The position numbers and the translations under genes are program-made. From NCBI GenBank assembly GCA_964547585.1, contig CAZJOI010000005.1, forward strand, positions 1 to 49,061: a DNA stretch of 49,061 bases. The letters are read 5' to 3'. The DNA is from CAZSCF01 sp964547585 (GTDB taxonomy: Bacteria; Patescibacteriota; Minisyncoccia; Moranbacterales; UBA2206). This document shows, one piece after another, positions 23,945 to 31,997 of this stretch. The first letter of the stretch is position 1. The number at the start of each line of letters is the position of its first letter. The notes under the pieces were generated by a model. That model saw only the letters and a list, made by a program, of their open reading frames with translations, ran no database searches and was not told the DNA's origin.

Positions 23945-25162
23945 TTATTCATAGCGCAATGCCTCAATTGGACTCAGATTAGCAGCGCGTCTGGCGGGAT
24001 AAAAGCCAAAAATAATTCCAACTCCGGCCGAAACTCCAAAAGCTAAAAAGATTGAAGACATAGAGATGCTAGTCGTGAGACTACTGACAAAATGCGTTAT
24101 GATCAAAGAAGTCACCCACCCCAAAAAGACTCCGATTGCCCCTCCTAGAAAAGTAAGAACTACCGCTTCTGCTAAAAACTGTAGATTGACATAGACCTTT
24201 CTTATTCCGACTGCTTTTCTGAGACCAATTTCCCGAGTTCTCTCTGTTACAGTTGTAAGCATCATATTCATAATCCCGATGCCCCCCACTAAAAGCGAAA
24301 TGCCTGCGATAGAAGAAAGTAAGATAGTAAACGTGCTCGTTATGCTAGTAGCAGTTGCAATAATATCATTTTGATTCATCATATTAAAATCAGCATTAGC
24401 TGAGTCGATAATTTTATGTCGCGAAAGAAGCAGTGTTGAAATCTGATCTTGAACAGAAGTCATAGAAACTTGATCAACGGCAGCCACACTTATATTACTG
24501 AGATATCGATTCCCAGAAAAATAATGTTGAGCTGTAGCCAAAGGAACGTAGGCCACATCGTCTTGATTGCTGAAACCACTTCCACCTTTAGCCACTGTTA
24601 CTCCGATTACCATAAAATCCATTTTATTAATACGAATGACTTGGCCAACGGAATCCATACCAGTTCCAAAAAGATCCTCACTAGTCGTTGGACCAAGCAC
24701 GACCACTTTAGCCGAACTTTTAAGTTGCTGTTCGCTAAAAAATGTTCCAGAATCTATTACCACATTGCGAACGGTCAAATAGTCTTCTGTTGTTCCGACA
24801 ATCTGAGTATTTGTATTGTTACCCTTGGCAGTAATTTGAAAACGTTTAGTAATTGAAGGTGCCACTGCACTTATACCGGATATTTCATTTTTTATAGCAT
24901 CCGCATCTTCAATCGTCAGTGATTGAGCACTGCCACCACCTTGGCTTATACCACCAACTCTTTGTGACCCTGGGCTTATTAAAATCAAATTGGATCCAAT
25001 GGCCTCAATATTTTTCGCAATTGAATTTTGGGCACCTTGTCCGATGGCTACCAGGGCAATCACCGAAGCAATGCCAATGACAATACCCAAGATAGTCAGA
25101 CCAGATCTGACTTTATTGGCTGAAAGTGACCAAATCGTTTCTTTTAATAAATCTTTTAACAT
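23945..25162 (-). CDS. MacB-type ABC transporter permease
   Basis: 405 residues. The layout is a first TM helix (about 20-42), a large extracytoplasmic MacB-PCD domain (about 45-270) and three C-terminal TM helices of the FtsX-like domain. Typical phrases are NKVRSGLTILGIVIGIASVI, GGIGIMNMMLTTVTERTREI and the closing FYPARRAANLSPIEALRYE. The ATPase is the next gene upstream (25171-25869), with the fusion protein before that. Together they form a tripartite-like MacAB mechanotransmission complex without an outer-membrane partner, as in Gram-positive-like envelopes. The substrate is unknown. Confidence 0.92.
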   Translation of the reverse strand: MLKDLLKETIWSLSANKVRSGLTILGIVIGIASVIALVAIGQGAQNSIAKNIEAIGSNLILISPGSQRVGGISQGGGSAQSLTIEDADAIKNEISGISAVAPSITKRFQITAKGNNTNTQIVGTTEDYLTVRNVVIDSGTFFSEQQLKSSAKVVVLGPTTSEDLFGTGMDSVGQVIRINKMDFMVIGVTVAKGGSGFSNQDDVAYVPLATAQHYFSGNRYLSNISVAAVDQVSMTSVQDQISTLLLSRHKIIDSANADFNMMNQNDIIATATSITSTFTILLSSIAGISLLVGGIGIMNMMLTTVTERTREIGLRKAVGIRKVYVNLQFLAEAVVLTFLGGAIGVFLGWVTSLIITHFVSSLTTSISMSSIFLAFGVSAGVGIIFGFYPARRAANLSPIEALRYE

Positions 25163-25170
25163 ACTATTTT

Positions 25171-25869
25171 TTATACCTTGTGATCGTTGGGAACATTTAC
25201 TTCATCCTTTTCTATGGCTCCGTCTCTAATGTGGATTATTCGATTGGCGTAATCCGCTACGTCCATTTCATGAGTTATCAAAATTATGGTATGCCCTTTT
25301 TTATTTAATTCCTGAAGTGCACTCATAACCAAGTGGCTGGTTTTTGTGTCTAAATTTCCTGTTGGCTCATCGGCTAAAATTATCGATGGGTTATTTATTA
25401 GGGATCTGGCGATAGCCACACGTTGCATCTGGCCTCCCGATAATTGATTGGATAAATTCAAAAACTTACTTTCTTCCATGCCGGCATATTTCAAACATTC
25501 GCGTGCACGTTTTTCTCTTTCCTCGTTTGTCATTTTAGAATAAAGCAAAGGCAACATTACATTTCTGAGAGCTGTCGTTCTGGGAAGCAGATTAAAAGAC
25601 TGAAAAACAAAACCAATTTTATTTCTGCGTAAATCTGAAAGTTCGTCATCATTTAGTTTAGAAACAACGTGCCCATCCAAAGAATATTCTCCACTTGTTG
25701 GAACATCCAAAGCACCCAAAATATGCATCAGAGTTGATTTGCCTGACCCAGAGGGACCAATAATGGAAACAAATTCTCCTTTTTTAATACCAAAAGAAAC
25801 ATTTTTCAAAGCATCGGTGACAATGTCTCCATTAACATAAGTTTTGGTAATATTTTTACATTCAATCAT
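25171..25869 (-). CDS. MacB/LolD-type ABC transporter ATPase
   Basis: 232 residues from the ATG at 25869; a TTG 21 bp upstream is also in frame. Walker A GPSGSGKST, Q-loop FVFQSFNLLP, signature LSGGQMQRVAIARSL, Walker B IILADEPTGNLD and the H-loop ITHEMD are intact. The LPRTTALRNVMLPLLY part is typical of the MacB/LolD group. It precedes the permease with an 8-bp gap. Confidence 0.94.
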   Translation of the reverse strand: MIECKNITKTYVNGDIVTDALKNVSFGIKKGEFVSIIGPSGSGKSTLMHILGALDVPTSGEYSLDGHVVSKLNDDELSDLRRNKIGFVFQSFNLLPRTTALRNVMLPLLYSKMTNEEREKRARECLKYAGMEESKFLNLSNQLSGGQMQRVAIARSLINNPSIILADEPTGNLDTKTSHLVMSALQELNKKGHTIILITHEMDVADYANRIIHIRDGAIEKDEVNVPNDHKV

Positions 25870-25961
25870 CTGCAAATTTACAATTTTCAATGAATTTTAA
25901 ACTTTCCAATTAATTAATTTAAATTCATTGTAAATTGATTATTGATCATCGAGGATTATTA

Positions 25962-27134
25962 CTAGTCAGGTCTTCCCCCGCCACTTAGACCAGGTATTCT
26001 TACGCTACTTCCGGTTGATCTTGAAGATGCAGTGGATGTGGTACTGCCTGAACTTGTGGTTTGAGTGATGACCTTATCACCAACATTAATTCCACTTATA
26101 ATCTCGGTTTGCATATCATTAGACAAGCCTGCCTTCACCGCTACATTTTCTGGAGTTTGACCTTTGAGTATCTGAATATATGAGCGTCCCTTTTGTGTTT
26201 TCACTGCACTGTTGGGAACCAGAATAACATCCTGTTTTACGTCCGTAATAATTGCAGCTGAAACACTCATCTCAGGCTTAATTCTCGGGTCGAGAGAATC
26301 AAAACCGATTGTTACATTATACGTTACAACTCCCGAAGTTAATGTGCCCAAGGAATCAATTTTTTCAACTTTTCCGATTGAAGTAAGCCCGTCAATGGCG
26401 CTAAATGTAAGCGAAACATTTTGCCCAATGCTGACATTGACAATGTCAACCTCATTAACTTCCACTTGTGCTTTGAGCGTATTTAGGTCTCCGATAATTA
26501 TTGGAGCTGATGAATTACTATTTGATGAAAGCCTACTCAAGTCGTTTCCATTCTTAATATTTATGGCATTGACTGTTCCGTCGATAGGAGAAACTACCTT
26601 TCTTTTGGAAGCGTCGGTTAGTGAACTCTGATATGAGCTCCAGCTGGTATTAACGTTTCTTTCTGCTACTTCCAATGAAATTTCAGCCGCTTCGAATCTT
26701 TTCTTCATTATTGATTTTTCACTGGAACTCGCATCATCGTAATTTTTTTTAGCTTCCTTTTTGCTGGCCATAGCCGTTTCGAGAGAAGCCTTAGATTGAA
26801 GATATGAAGAATAGGCCCTGGAAGCATCAATCCCTAAATCTTCATTTTCAATCAAAAAAAGCAATTGACCCTTTTTTACCTGATCGCCCACACTCACTGC
26901 CAGGCCATAAACTGTTCCAGTAATGGTCGGGTCCACTGTGGAACTTTGATCAACAATAACATTTCCGGATCCGGAAATAGAAGTGGTCAATGTTCCTTTT
27001 TCAACTTCGGCTGTTTTATATTGAACAGTAGTTTTAGCAGATTTTGATTTACTGTACCAATAATATCCCCCGACAATTAGTACAATAATAATTCCGATGT
27101 AAATATATTTATGTTTTTTGAATATTTCCATCAT
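25962..27134 (-). CDS. MacA-like membrane fusion protein (HlyD/RND adaptor family)
   Basis: 390 residues. An N-terminal TM anchor (about 10-27) is followed by a lipoyl/biotinyl half-motif (ISGSGNVIVDQ, VGDQVKKGQLLFLIE), a coiled-coil hairpin (about 100-160), a second lipoyl half (SPIDGTVNAINIKNG) and beta-barrel domains. The tail is low-complexity Ser/Thr/Gly. It would couple the MacB-type permease and ATPase to its substrate at the outside of the membrane. It ends 92 bp before the ATPase gene. Confidence 0.9.
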   Translation of the reverse strand: MMEIFKKHKYIYIGIIIVLIVGGYYWYSKSKSAKTTVQYKTAEVEKGTLTTSISGSGNVIVDQSSTVDPTITGTVYGLAVSVGDQVKKGQLLFLIENEDLGIDASRAYSSYLQSKASLETAMASKKEAKKNYDDASSSEKSIMKKRFEAAEISLEVAERNVNTSWSSYQSSLTDASKRKVVSPIDGTVNAINIKNGNDLSRLSSNSNSSAPIIIGDLNTLKAQVEVNEVDIVNVSIGQNVSLTFSAIDGLTSIGKVEKIDSLGTLTSGVVTYNVTIGFDSLDPRIKPEMSVSAAIITDVKQDVILVPNSAVKTQKGRSYIQILKGQTPENVAVKAGLSNDMQTEIISGINVGDKVITQTTSSGSTTSTASSRSTGSSVRIPGLSGGGRPD

Positions 27135-27137
27135 TTT

Positions 27138-27677
27138 TTATTGATTATTATTTTGAACACTTTCAGTGACACCATTGAAAACTCTGATTAAACCAGCCTG
27201 AACAACACCATCCTCTCCGGGTCTGCCGATAATAACTACTTCTTGGTCATTTTTCAAATCTCCGATTTTAATTGTGTTTTTTCCCTGATTGATAATCGTT
27301 TTATCATTTACAGAAACAGCACTCTCCTTATTGTCCTTATCTTTTATAACTAGGTTCTTGTCTGAAATTGAAATTATTGTTCCGGCAATTCCGTGGCCAT
27401 TACGCATTCCTCGGCCTTCGAACTCTCCTATTTTTTCTCTCATCATTCCCATTGGACCAAATTCTGGTCCTCTAGCATCAGGACGTGGACCCATGAAATT
27501 TCTTTCATAATTTTCACCAAAATGAGAAGAAAATCTGGCCTTGTGAAATCCAACGGATACTCCAGCTGCAAAACTAATCAGCAGCAAAAGAAACAATCCA
27601 ATTACCACGGTAGCCACAATAATTTTTTTATTTTCAACAGAAATTATTTTTTTTGTCTCTATTTTTTCATTATTCAT
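27138..27677 (-). CDS. Membrane-anchored DUF5666-like protein
   Basis: 179 residues with a TM anchor (about 18-42), then a Phe/Gly/Pro/Arg-rich linker (FMGPRPDARGPEFGPMG). The C-terminal small domain (about 95-170) has IAGTIISISDKNLVIKDKDN and KTIINQGKNTIKIGDLKNDQ, the pattern of DUF5666. Its stop lies 3 bp before the MacA-like start, so it belongs to the same operon. A sensing or accessory role for the transporter is an inference from position. Confidence 0.65.
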   Translation of the reverse strand: MNNEKIETKKIISVENKKIIVATVVIGLFLLLLISFAAGVSVGFHKARFSSHFGENYERNFMGPRPDARGPEFGPMGMMREKIGEFEGRGMRNGHGIAGTIISISDKNLVIKDKDNKESAVSVNDKTIINQGKNTIKIGDLKNDQEVVIIGRPGEDGVVQAGLIRVFNGVTESVQNNNQ

Positions 27678-27695
27678 AAATTTTTATTTATTTGA

Positions 27696-28139
27696 TTAAG
27701 CTGCTAAATTATTTTTATACAAATTAAAAAGATTATGACTATGCCCATATTTGTTTTTGAAAAACAAAAGTAAATTAAAAAACATTAGCATTCCAAATAT
27801 AGGAATCCCTATTGCGAAAATATTCATAATTGGCAAAGTTTCTCCAAGTGAAAACAGATACTCCTTCCAACTTCCGGCAACTACCACAAAATCTGAGAAA
27901 ATAAGCGAGACAATGCTCCAAAATTCCGATTGCAAGAAAGCATCTCCGAAAGTAATAATCGCCCAAAAACTGGCTAAAAAAGAGCCTCCTAATCCCATGT
28001 CCAATAAAAGTATTCTGGCTTTTAGTCTTTTTTCTTTTACCCTCTCTATGCGACCAAAAACAGCCGCCTTTAAGTGCATTGGCGGCTCAATAATAGGCAA
28101 AATGCTTGAGTTTTGATGGAGTGATTTATTTTCTTCCAT
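27696..28139 (-). CDS. Probable anti-sigma factor, membrane-bound
   Basis: 147 residues from the ATG at 28139; the upstream extension to 28175 is Cys-rich and unlikely. A short cytoplasmic N-terminal part has PPMHLKAAVFGRIERVKEKR, which resembles the PxxLxxxIxxRI stretch common in short anti-sigma factors of ECF systems. Three hydrophobic helices follow (about 45-62, 75-95 and 105-125). It lies directly after the ECF sigma gene, the usual position for its regulator. There is no zinc-binding HxxxCxxC motif, so the assignment rests on context and weak similarity. Confidence 0.5.
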   Translation of the reverse strand: MEENKSLHQNSSILPIIEPPMHLKAAVFGRIERVKEKRLKARILLLDMGLGGSFLASFWAIITFGDAFLQSEFWSIVSLIFSDFVVVAGSWKEYLFSLGETLPIMNIFAIGIPIFGMLMFFNLLLFFKNKYGHSHNLFNLYKNNLAA

Positions 28140-28187
28140 GCATGTACTACGCAACAGGTAGCAACTCGGGTGCAATTTTACATTCTC

Positions 28188-28206
28188 ATCGGAGCTGAGC
28201 TCCGAT
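28188..28206. repeat. Compact palindrome between the sigma and anti-sigma genes
   Basis: ATCGGAGCT, G, AGCTCCGAT: perfect 9-bp arms around one base, 8 bp after the sigma stop. It may attenuate transcription into the downstream genes. It resembles the palindromes at 18583, 31967 and 37154. Confidence 0.6.
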
Positions 28207-28214
28207 TTTTCCGA

Positions 28215-28781
28215 TTAAGCTTTTTTGGCAGAATATTTTTTGCGGAGCCAGATGATCGCACGGCGATACTTACTTTTTATTGTGTTTGGCGAAGAACTCA
28301 GAATTTCAGCAATTTCCTTCAAAGAAAATCCCTGATCATGGTATAGCGATAGAATTATTTGATCCTTTGCTGGCAAAGATGCCACAAATTTCTGCACATC
28401 TTTCACGTTGTCCATATTCTGCATTAGTTCCTGCGAACGTAGAATTGTTTCATCTTCAATACACTCCAATATATTATTTCCATCCTCACCTGCAAAGGCA
28501 GAAAAAGGTATGGTTTTTTTCTTTTTTAAAAAATCGTAGGCTGTATTTTTAGCAATGGCAAATATCCAGGTGCTGAATTTCTTTTTGGTATCAAATTTGG
28601 ACATATTTTTCCAAACTTTCACAAAAACATCTTGTACGATATCTTCCGACGCCTCTTTATTGCGCGTTAGTTGATATGTAAAGTTATATAAAGGCTTCAG
28701 ATATTTATTCACCAGAAGCTCAAGCGATTTTTCATCGCCAGTCAAAAAATCCTTAACTAACTGTTCGTCTGTATAATTCAT
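28215..28781 (-). CDS. ECF-type RNA polymerase sigma factor
   Basis: 188 residues. Region 2 (about 20-90) has the NKYLKPLYNFTYQLTRNKEA and EDIVQDVFVKVW elements, with FSTWIFAIAKNTAYDFLKK. Region 4 (about 125-180) has LPAKDQIILSLYHDQGFSLK followed by EIAEILSSSPNTIKSKYRRA, a helix-turn-helix that reads the -35. There are no regions 1.1 or 3. The following genes encode a membrane anti-sigma candidate and a MacAB-like transporter, which points to a response to envelope damage or toxic compounds. Confidence 0.93.
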   Translation of the reverse strand: MNYTDEQLVKDFLTGDEKSLELLVNKYLKPLYNFTYQLTRNKEASEDIVQDVFVKVWKNMSKFDTKKKFSTWIFAIAKNTAYDFLKKKKTIPFSAFAGEDGNNILECIEDETILRSQELMQNMDNVKDVQKFVASLPAKDQIILSLYHDQGFSLKEIAEILSSSPNTIKSKYRRAIIWLRKKYSAKKA

Positions 28782-28783
28782 TC

Positions 28784-29134
28784 TTATTGAAATTTTTTGT
28801 TTAGGCGCTTGGAAATTTCTCTATCCAATTGGTATAATTTTTGAACGCCGTTTTCCAAAATAAAGTAATGTCCGATGTAAAATCCTAACATCACCAATAA
28901 AATTGCAGAAGTAATCAGAAAACCAAGACTATTTAAAATCAATTGCATCATAACTGACCCGAGAAATATCAGCCCGAAAAAAAGTGTCACCAAAAGGTGA
29001 ATCAATCTTTCATGTTGAAAAAATCCAATTTGCACCCGATGAAAATTGCCGAGAGCTTTCCAGTCAAAATTATCATTTTTATTTTTTAAGATATCTTCGA
29101 TAAAAATAGTGTGTTGGTTTAATGTTTTTTTCAT
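28784..29134 (-). CDS. Small membrane protein upstream of the ECF sigma gene
   Basis: 116 residues, not recognised. A charged N-terminus is followed by two TM helices (about 45-62 and 70-92) and a basic C-terminus (REISKRLNKKFQ). It ends 2 bp before the sigma start, so it is cotranscribed and probably translationally coupled. It may be a second regulator or target of this system. Confidence 0.6.
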   Translation of the reverse strand: MKKTLNQHTIFIEDILKNKNDNFDWKALGNFHRVQIGFFQHERLIHLLVTLFFGLIFLGSVMMQLILNSLGFLITSAILLVMLGFYIGHYFILENGVQKLYQLDREISKRLNKKFQ

Positions 29135-29192
29135 ATTTTTATTTTTAAATATAACTTATTATTCGAATTAAAAAATACTTTAATTCTGTTTT

Positions 29193-30458
29193 CTATCTTA
29201 ACAATTCGTCATATTTTCTTTTTATCTCCTGAAATTTTTCCATTTGTTCTCCGGCTAACGGCGTACCTTTGGGTAGTTTTAGTGACAACGGATTAACCGG
29301 ACTGCCATTGAGTTTCATTCCGTAATCAAGATGTGGACCCGTTGACCAGCCCGTCGAACCGACATAGCCAACGACTTGCCCTTGAGCTACGTCCACTCCA
29401 AATCTAATGCCCTTTCCAATGGCACTTAGATGACCATAATGAGTTGTGTAGCCATTATCATGCCTGAGACGAACCATCTTGCCCCAGCCACCTTCCCAAC
29501 CAGCGCTAACAACTGTCCCTCTGGCCGTGGATACCACAGGCGTTCCAGATGGCGCAGCATAATCAATTTGATAATGAGCCATGATTGTTTTGGTGATAGG
29601 ATGATAGCGTGCACCCGTAAAACCTGAGGAAATATAGCGATAACTGAGTGGCGCTCTCAAAAATTGACGCATCAGTTCATGCCCCTCTGGATCATAGTGA
29701 CTGCCACTATCATTTGTTTCAAAATAATAGGCAGCGTATTCTTGTCCCGAATTCGTAAATTTGGCTGCTAAAACTTTTCCATCCGGTGCTTTTTCTCCAC
29801 TTCTTGTTCGTTTTTCGTAAATTATTTTGAAACTATCACCCGCTTGTATTTCAGTCGTAAAATCAATATCAAAAGAAAAGATATCGGCAATTTCCAAAAT
29901 GGTTGCATCGGAAAGTCCCAGACCTTGCGCATCCACATAGAAAAAATTTTCAATTTTACCATCCACTATTTCAGTTGAAATATCATAGGCTATTTTTTCC
30001 TCTCGACACTCAAAAGCATTTCCTTTTCGCTCGGCAATTACAACTTCTTCCTTATTGCAATCATATTCCATACGCACGGCTTTTTCTTCCTCATTAAAAT
30101 AAAAACGCAAAGTCTGTCCGGATTTAATTTGCGAAAAATCATAAACATCTTTCGCTTCCGTCAGCAATAATTCTACGTCATTGCTATCAAATTTTCCTTG
30201 ATCACTGAAAACTTCAGCTGGAATGTCACCTTCTGAAATTGTGTATGTAACAACTTTCTCTTTAGAATTTTTTTCTTCACTCTCTTGGTTGTTCTGATTG
30301 TTTTCTTGCTGTTTTTCTGGAGAAATATTTTTATCCTTAGAAAGTATCTTAAAGACTCCATATCCAAGCAAAATTAAAATGACAAAAAGAATAACCTTAA
30401 ATGCAAGGCCCTTCTTGTTTGGTTTAGATTGATAGTTTTCGGGGTTTTTTAGGTACAT
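29193..30458 (-). CDS. M23-family peptidase (LytM), membrane-anchored
   Basis: 421 residues from the ATG at 30458; a longer in-frame start at 30560 adds a Lys-rich stretch that would precede the TM awkwardly. A TM anchor (about 17-37) is followed by an Asn/Glu/Gln-rich linker and an extracellular region with a LysM/OapA-like look (ADIFSFDIDFTTEIQAGDSF). The C-terminal LytM domain (about 275-390) keeps the zinc and catalytic residues: AHYQIDYAAPSGTPV (the usual HxxxD), THYGHLS and GPHLDYGM. It would cleave peptidoglycan cross-bridges or act as an amidase activator; the conserved metal ligands favour an active enzyme. Confidence 0.92.
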   Translation of the reverse strand: MYLKNPENYQSKPNKKGLAFKVILFVILILLGYGVFKILSKDKNISPEKQQENNQNNQESEEKNSKEKVVTYTISEGDIPAEVFSDQGKFDSNDVELLLTEAKDVYDFSQIKSGQTLRFYFNEEEKAVRMEYDCNKEEVVIAERKGNAFECREEKIAYDISTEIVDGKIENFFYVDAQGLGLSDATILEIADIFSFDIDFTTEIQAGDSFKIIYEKRTRSGEKAPDGKVLAAKFTNSGQEYAAYYFETNDSGSHYDPEGHELMRQFLRAPLSYRYISSGFTGARYHPITKTIMAHYQIDYAAPSGTPVVSTARGTVVSAGWEGGWGKMVRLRHDNGYTTHYGHLSAIGKGIRFGVDVAQGQVVGYVGSTGWSTGPHLDYGMKLNGSPVNPLSLKLPKGTPLAGEQMEKFQEIKRKYDELLR

Positions 30459-30619
30459 TTTAGATAAATAAACAACTTTTTCTGATTTTCTAATTTTCTC
30501 ATTTTTCAAAAAAATAAGCAACTTACAATGCTTTTTGAAAAATATTTCAGTCATTTTCAATCTTCTCCTCTTGTGTTAAAATAAAAAAACGTTATTAATT
30601 TTTTACCGAAAACAAAAAT

Positions 30620-30973
30620 ATGCAAAATATCCAAGAAGTTTTTGATCGCATCCAAGAATTCAAGGAAACCCGTAAAGAAATCGGCCGAGAATATCGAGAA
30701 GCTCTCACCCAAACTCACGGCTATGAAGACTTGAAAGAAGAAATTAAAAAATTGCGTGAAAAAAAGAAACTATTGGAGTCTGAAACCCAAGCCCAGATGG
30801 GAATGCGTTTTGAAACTTTCGAAAATGCCAAAACGGAAATCGCCAGTCTTGAAGAAATGCTTACTGACATCGCTCTGACCACAATTATGAAAGGAGAAAA
30901 CATCAATATCAAAGATAAAAATAATATCGAATACGAACCTTCATATAAAATCACCTTCAAAAAAATAAATTAA
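30620..30973 (+). CDS. Coiled-coil hypothetical protein
   Basis: 117 residues, not recognised. Long charged helices (about 1-85) have heptad-like spacing (IQEFKETRKEIGREYREAL and LKEEIKKLREKKKLLESETQ). A short beta-like tail (NIEYEPSYKITFKKIN) follows. It is cytoplasmic. It is divergent from the M23 gene and has a strong terminator of its own. Confidence 0.6.
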   Translation: MQNIQEVFDRIQEFKETRKEIGREYREALTQTHGYEDLKEEIKKLREKKKLLESETQAQMGMRFETFENAKTEIASLEEMLTDIALTTIMKGENINIKDKNNIEYEPSYKITFKKIN

Positions 30974-31025
30974 AATATTCTTCTTAATAAATAAAAAGGG
31001 TTGCACCTGTAAAGGGTACAGCCTC

Positions 31026-31076
31026 GAGAACCAATGAACAAGAATAATTAATCTTGACTGATGGTTCTCATTTTTT
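31026..31076 (+). terminator. Intrinsic terminator of the coiled-coil gene
   Basis: GAGAACCA (31026-31033) pairs with TGGTTCTC (31062-31069), with an inner CAAGA/TCTTG stem and a trailing TTTTTT. In the 288-bp gap 30974-31261 only this terminator, a promoter and two Shine-Dalgarno-like motifs were seen. Confidence 0.8.
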
Positions 31077-31144
31077 GATGTTTCGCTTGTTTTGACAGGT
31101 TTTCCATTCTAGCAAAAAAGCTTAAAAAAGAAAATAAAAACAGG

Positions 31145-31173
31145 TTGTCGATATCATTTTGTCATGCTACATT
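31145..31173 (+). promoter_or_regulatory. Promoter for the zinc-ribbon-like gene
   Basis: TTGTCG (31145-31150), 17-bp spacer ending TGC, TACATT (31168-31173), an extended -10. Predicted start near 31180. Confidence 0.6.
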
Positions 31174-31261
31174 ATAAATAATCATTCTTCAAAAATTTAA
31201 CAAAAAGAAAGGAGGTAATAGTTCTTTTTATTGATATGCCAATACTTAAATCAGAAAGGAG

Positions 31262-31831
31262 GTGCTTACTAAAAAAAATAAACTCAAAGCACCGAGAAAC
31301 ACCAACAAGGAACAGAAACGACTTGCGAGGGCACTGAGACTTGAAGCTGATCTTATAGAAAGGCTTAAAAGACTCAGGCAGACCAGAATATTCAGAAACA
31401 ACCAGTTTGTTGTTGCGATCGAAACTTCTGAAGGGAAACTCCCAAGGGTTGCCCCTCGGAAAGATAATAATAGAAAGAAAAATGCTGAAAGTCGAGTAGC
31501 TATAGCGACTCAACCCGCGGCAACATCCAAGAGGCAAAAACGATCTTCGATGATTTATAAGTCCTTGGAGGATGCCTGTGAAAGATTTGAGAGCTATTGC
31601 TGTGAATGTGGGAAAAAGATGAAAGTACATGCCCATGGGATAGGTTACCCGATAAGAGAGGAGGTTGTTTCAGCTGCTTGTTGGAATGAAGTCTGTTTGC
31701 ATAGAGGAACAGAAGTAAGATATAGCGGTGCACAGTTGCAAGGGCAAAACCAACCGGAGTTGATTGTCAATGCAAAAAAGGAATTGGGAATTTTATTGGA
31801 ACTTCCCATTCCCACGAGAATGTCAATTTAG
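31262..31831 (+). CDS. Basic zinc-ribbon-like hypothetical protein, start uncertain
   Basis: 189 residues if started at GTG 31262, which overlaps the Shine-Dalgarno-like AGAAAGGAGGT and is therefore doubtful. The N-terminal half is very basic (PRNTNKEQKRLARALRLEAD, KDNNRKKNAESR). The second half has YCCECGKKMKVHAHG, then CWNEVCLHRG, Cys pairs that could bind zinc. Not recognised. Base use looks less AT-rich than its neighbours, which suggests a foreign origin. An ATG at 31234 opens a different frame that would join this one after a one-base change in the A8 run near 31271. A strong terminator follows. Confidence 0.55.
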   Translation: MLTKKNKLKAPRNTNKEQKRLARALRLEADLIERLKRLRQTRIFRNNQFVVAIETSEGKLPRVAPRKDNNRKKNAESRVAIATQPAATSKRQKRSSMIYKSLEDACERFESYCCECGKKMKVHAHGIGYPIREEVVSAACWNEVCLHRGTEVRYSGAQLQGQNQPELIVNAKKELGILLELPIPTRMSI

Positions 31832-31835
31832 ACAC

Positions 31836-31880
31836 AAGGGATAGCGGGGTGCAACAGCACCTTCCCATCCCTTTGTTTTT
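31836..31880 (+). terminator. Intrinsic terminator of the zinc-ribbon-like gene
   Basis: AAGGGAT (31836-31842) pairs with ATCCCTT (31867-31873), with an inner GGTGC/GCACC stem and a TGTTTTTT tail. Confidence 0.8.
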
Positions 31881-31903
31881 TAACTAATTTTATACCATAA
31901 AAA

Positions 31904-31944
31904 AACAGAAAACCCACCAAGACGGAAGGTTTTCCGTGGTGGGT
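31904..31944 (-). terminator. Intrinsic terminator downstream of the RAYT gene
   Basis: ACCCACCA (about 31912-31919) pairs with TGGTGGGT (about 31937-31944), with an inner CGGAA/TTCCG stem. On the minus strand U-rich sequence follows. Confidence 0.75.
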
Positions 31945-31966
31945 CTCATGAATAAGAACAGAATCT

Positions 31967-31987
31967 AGTCGAGGACGGTCCTCGACT
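31967..31987. repeat. REP-like palindrome at the 3' end of the RAYT gene
   Basis: AGTCGAGGAC, G, GTCCTCGACT: perfect 10-bp arms around one base. It lies 11 bp after the stop of the RAYT-like gene. RAYT transposases act on REP palindromes, and the gene is often flanked by them. Confidence 0.65.
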
Positions 31988-31997
31988 GAGAAAAAAG

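Noticed and set aside
29193..30560. Start of the M23 peptidase at 30560
   Set aside because: The additional 34 residues are Lys/Phe-rich and unlike an N-terminus before a TM anchor; the ATG at 30458 fits better.
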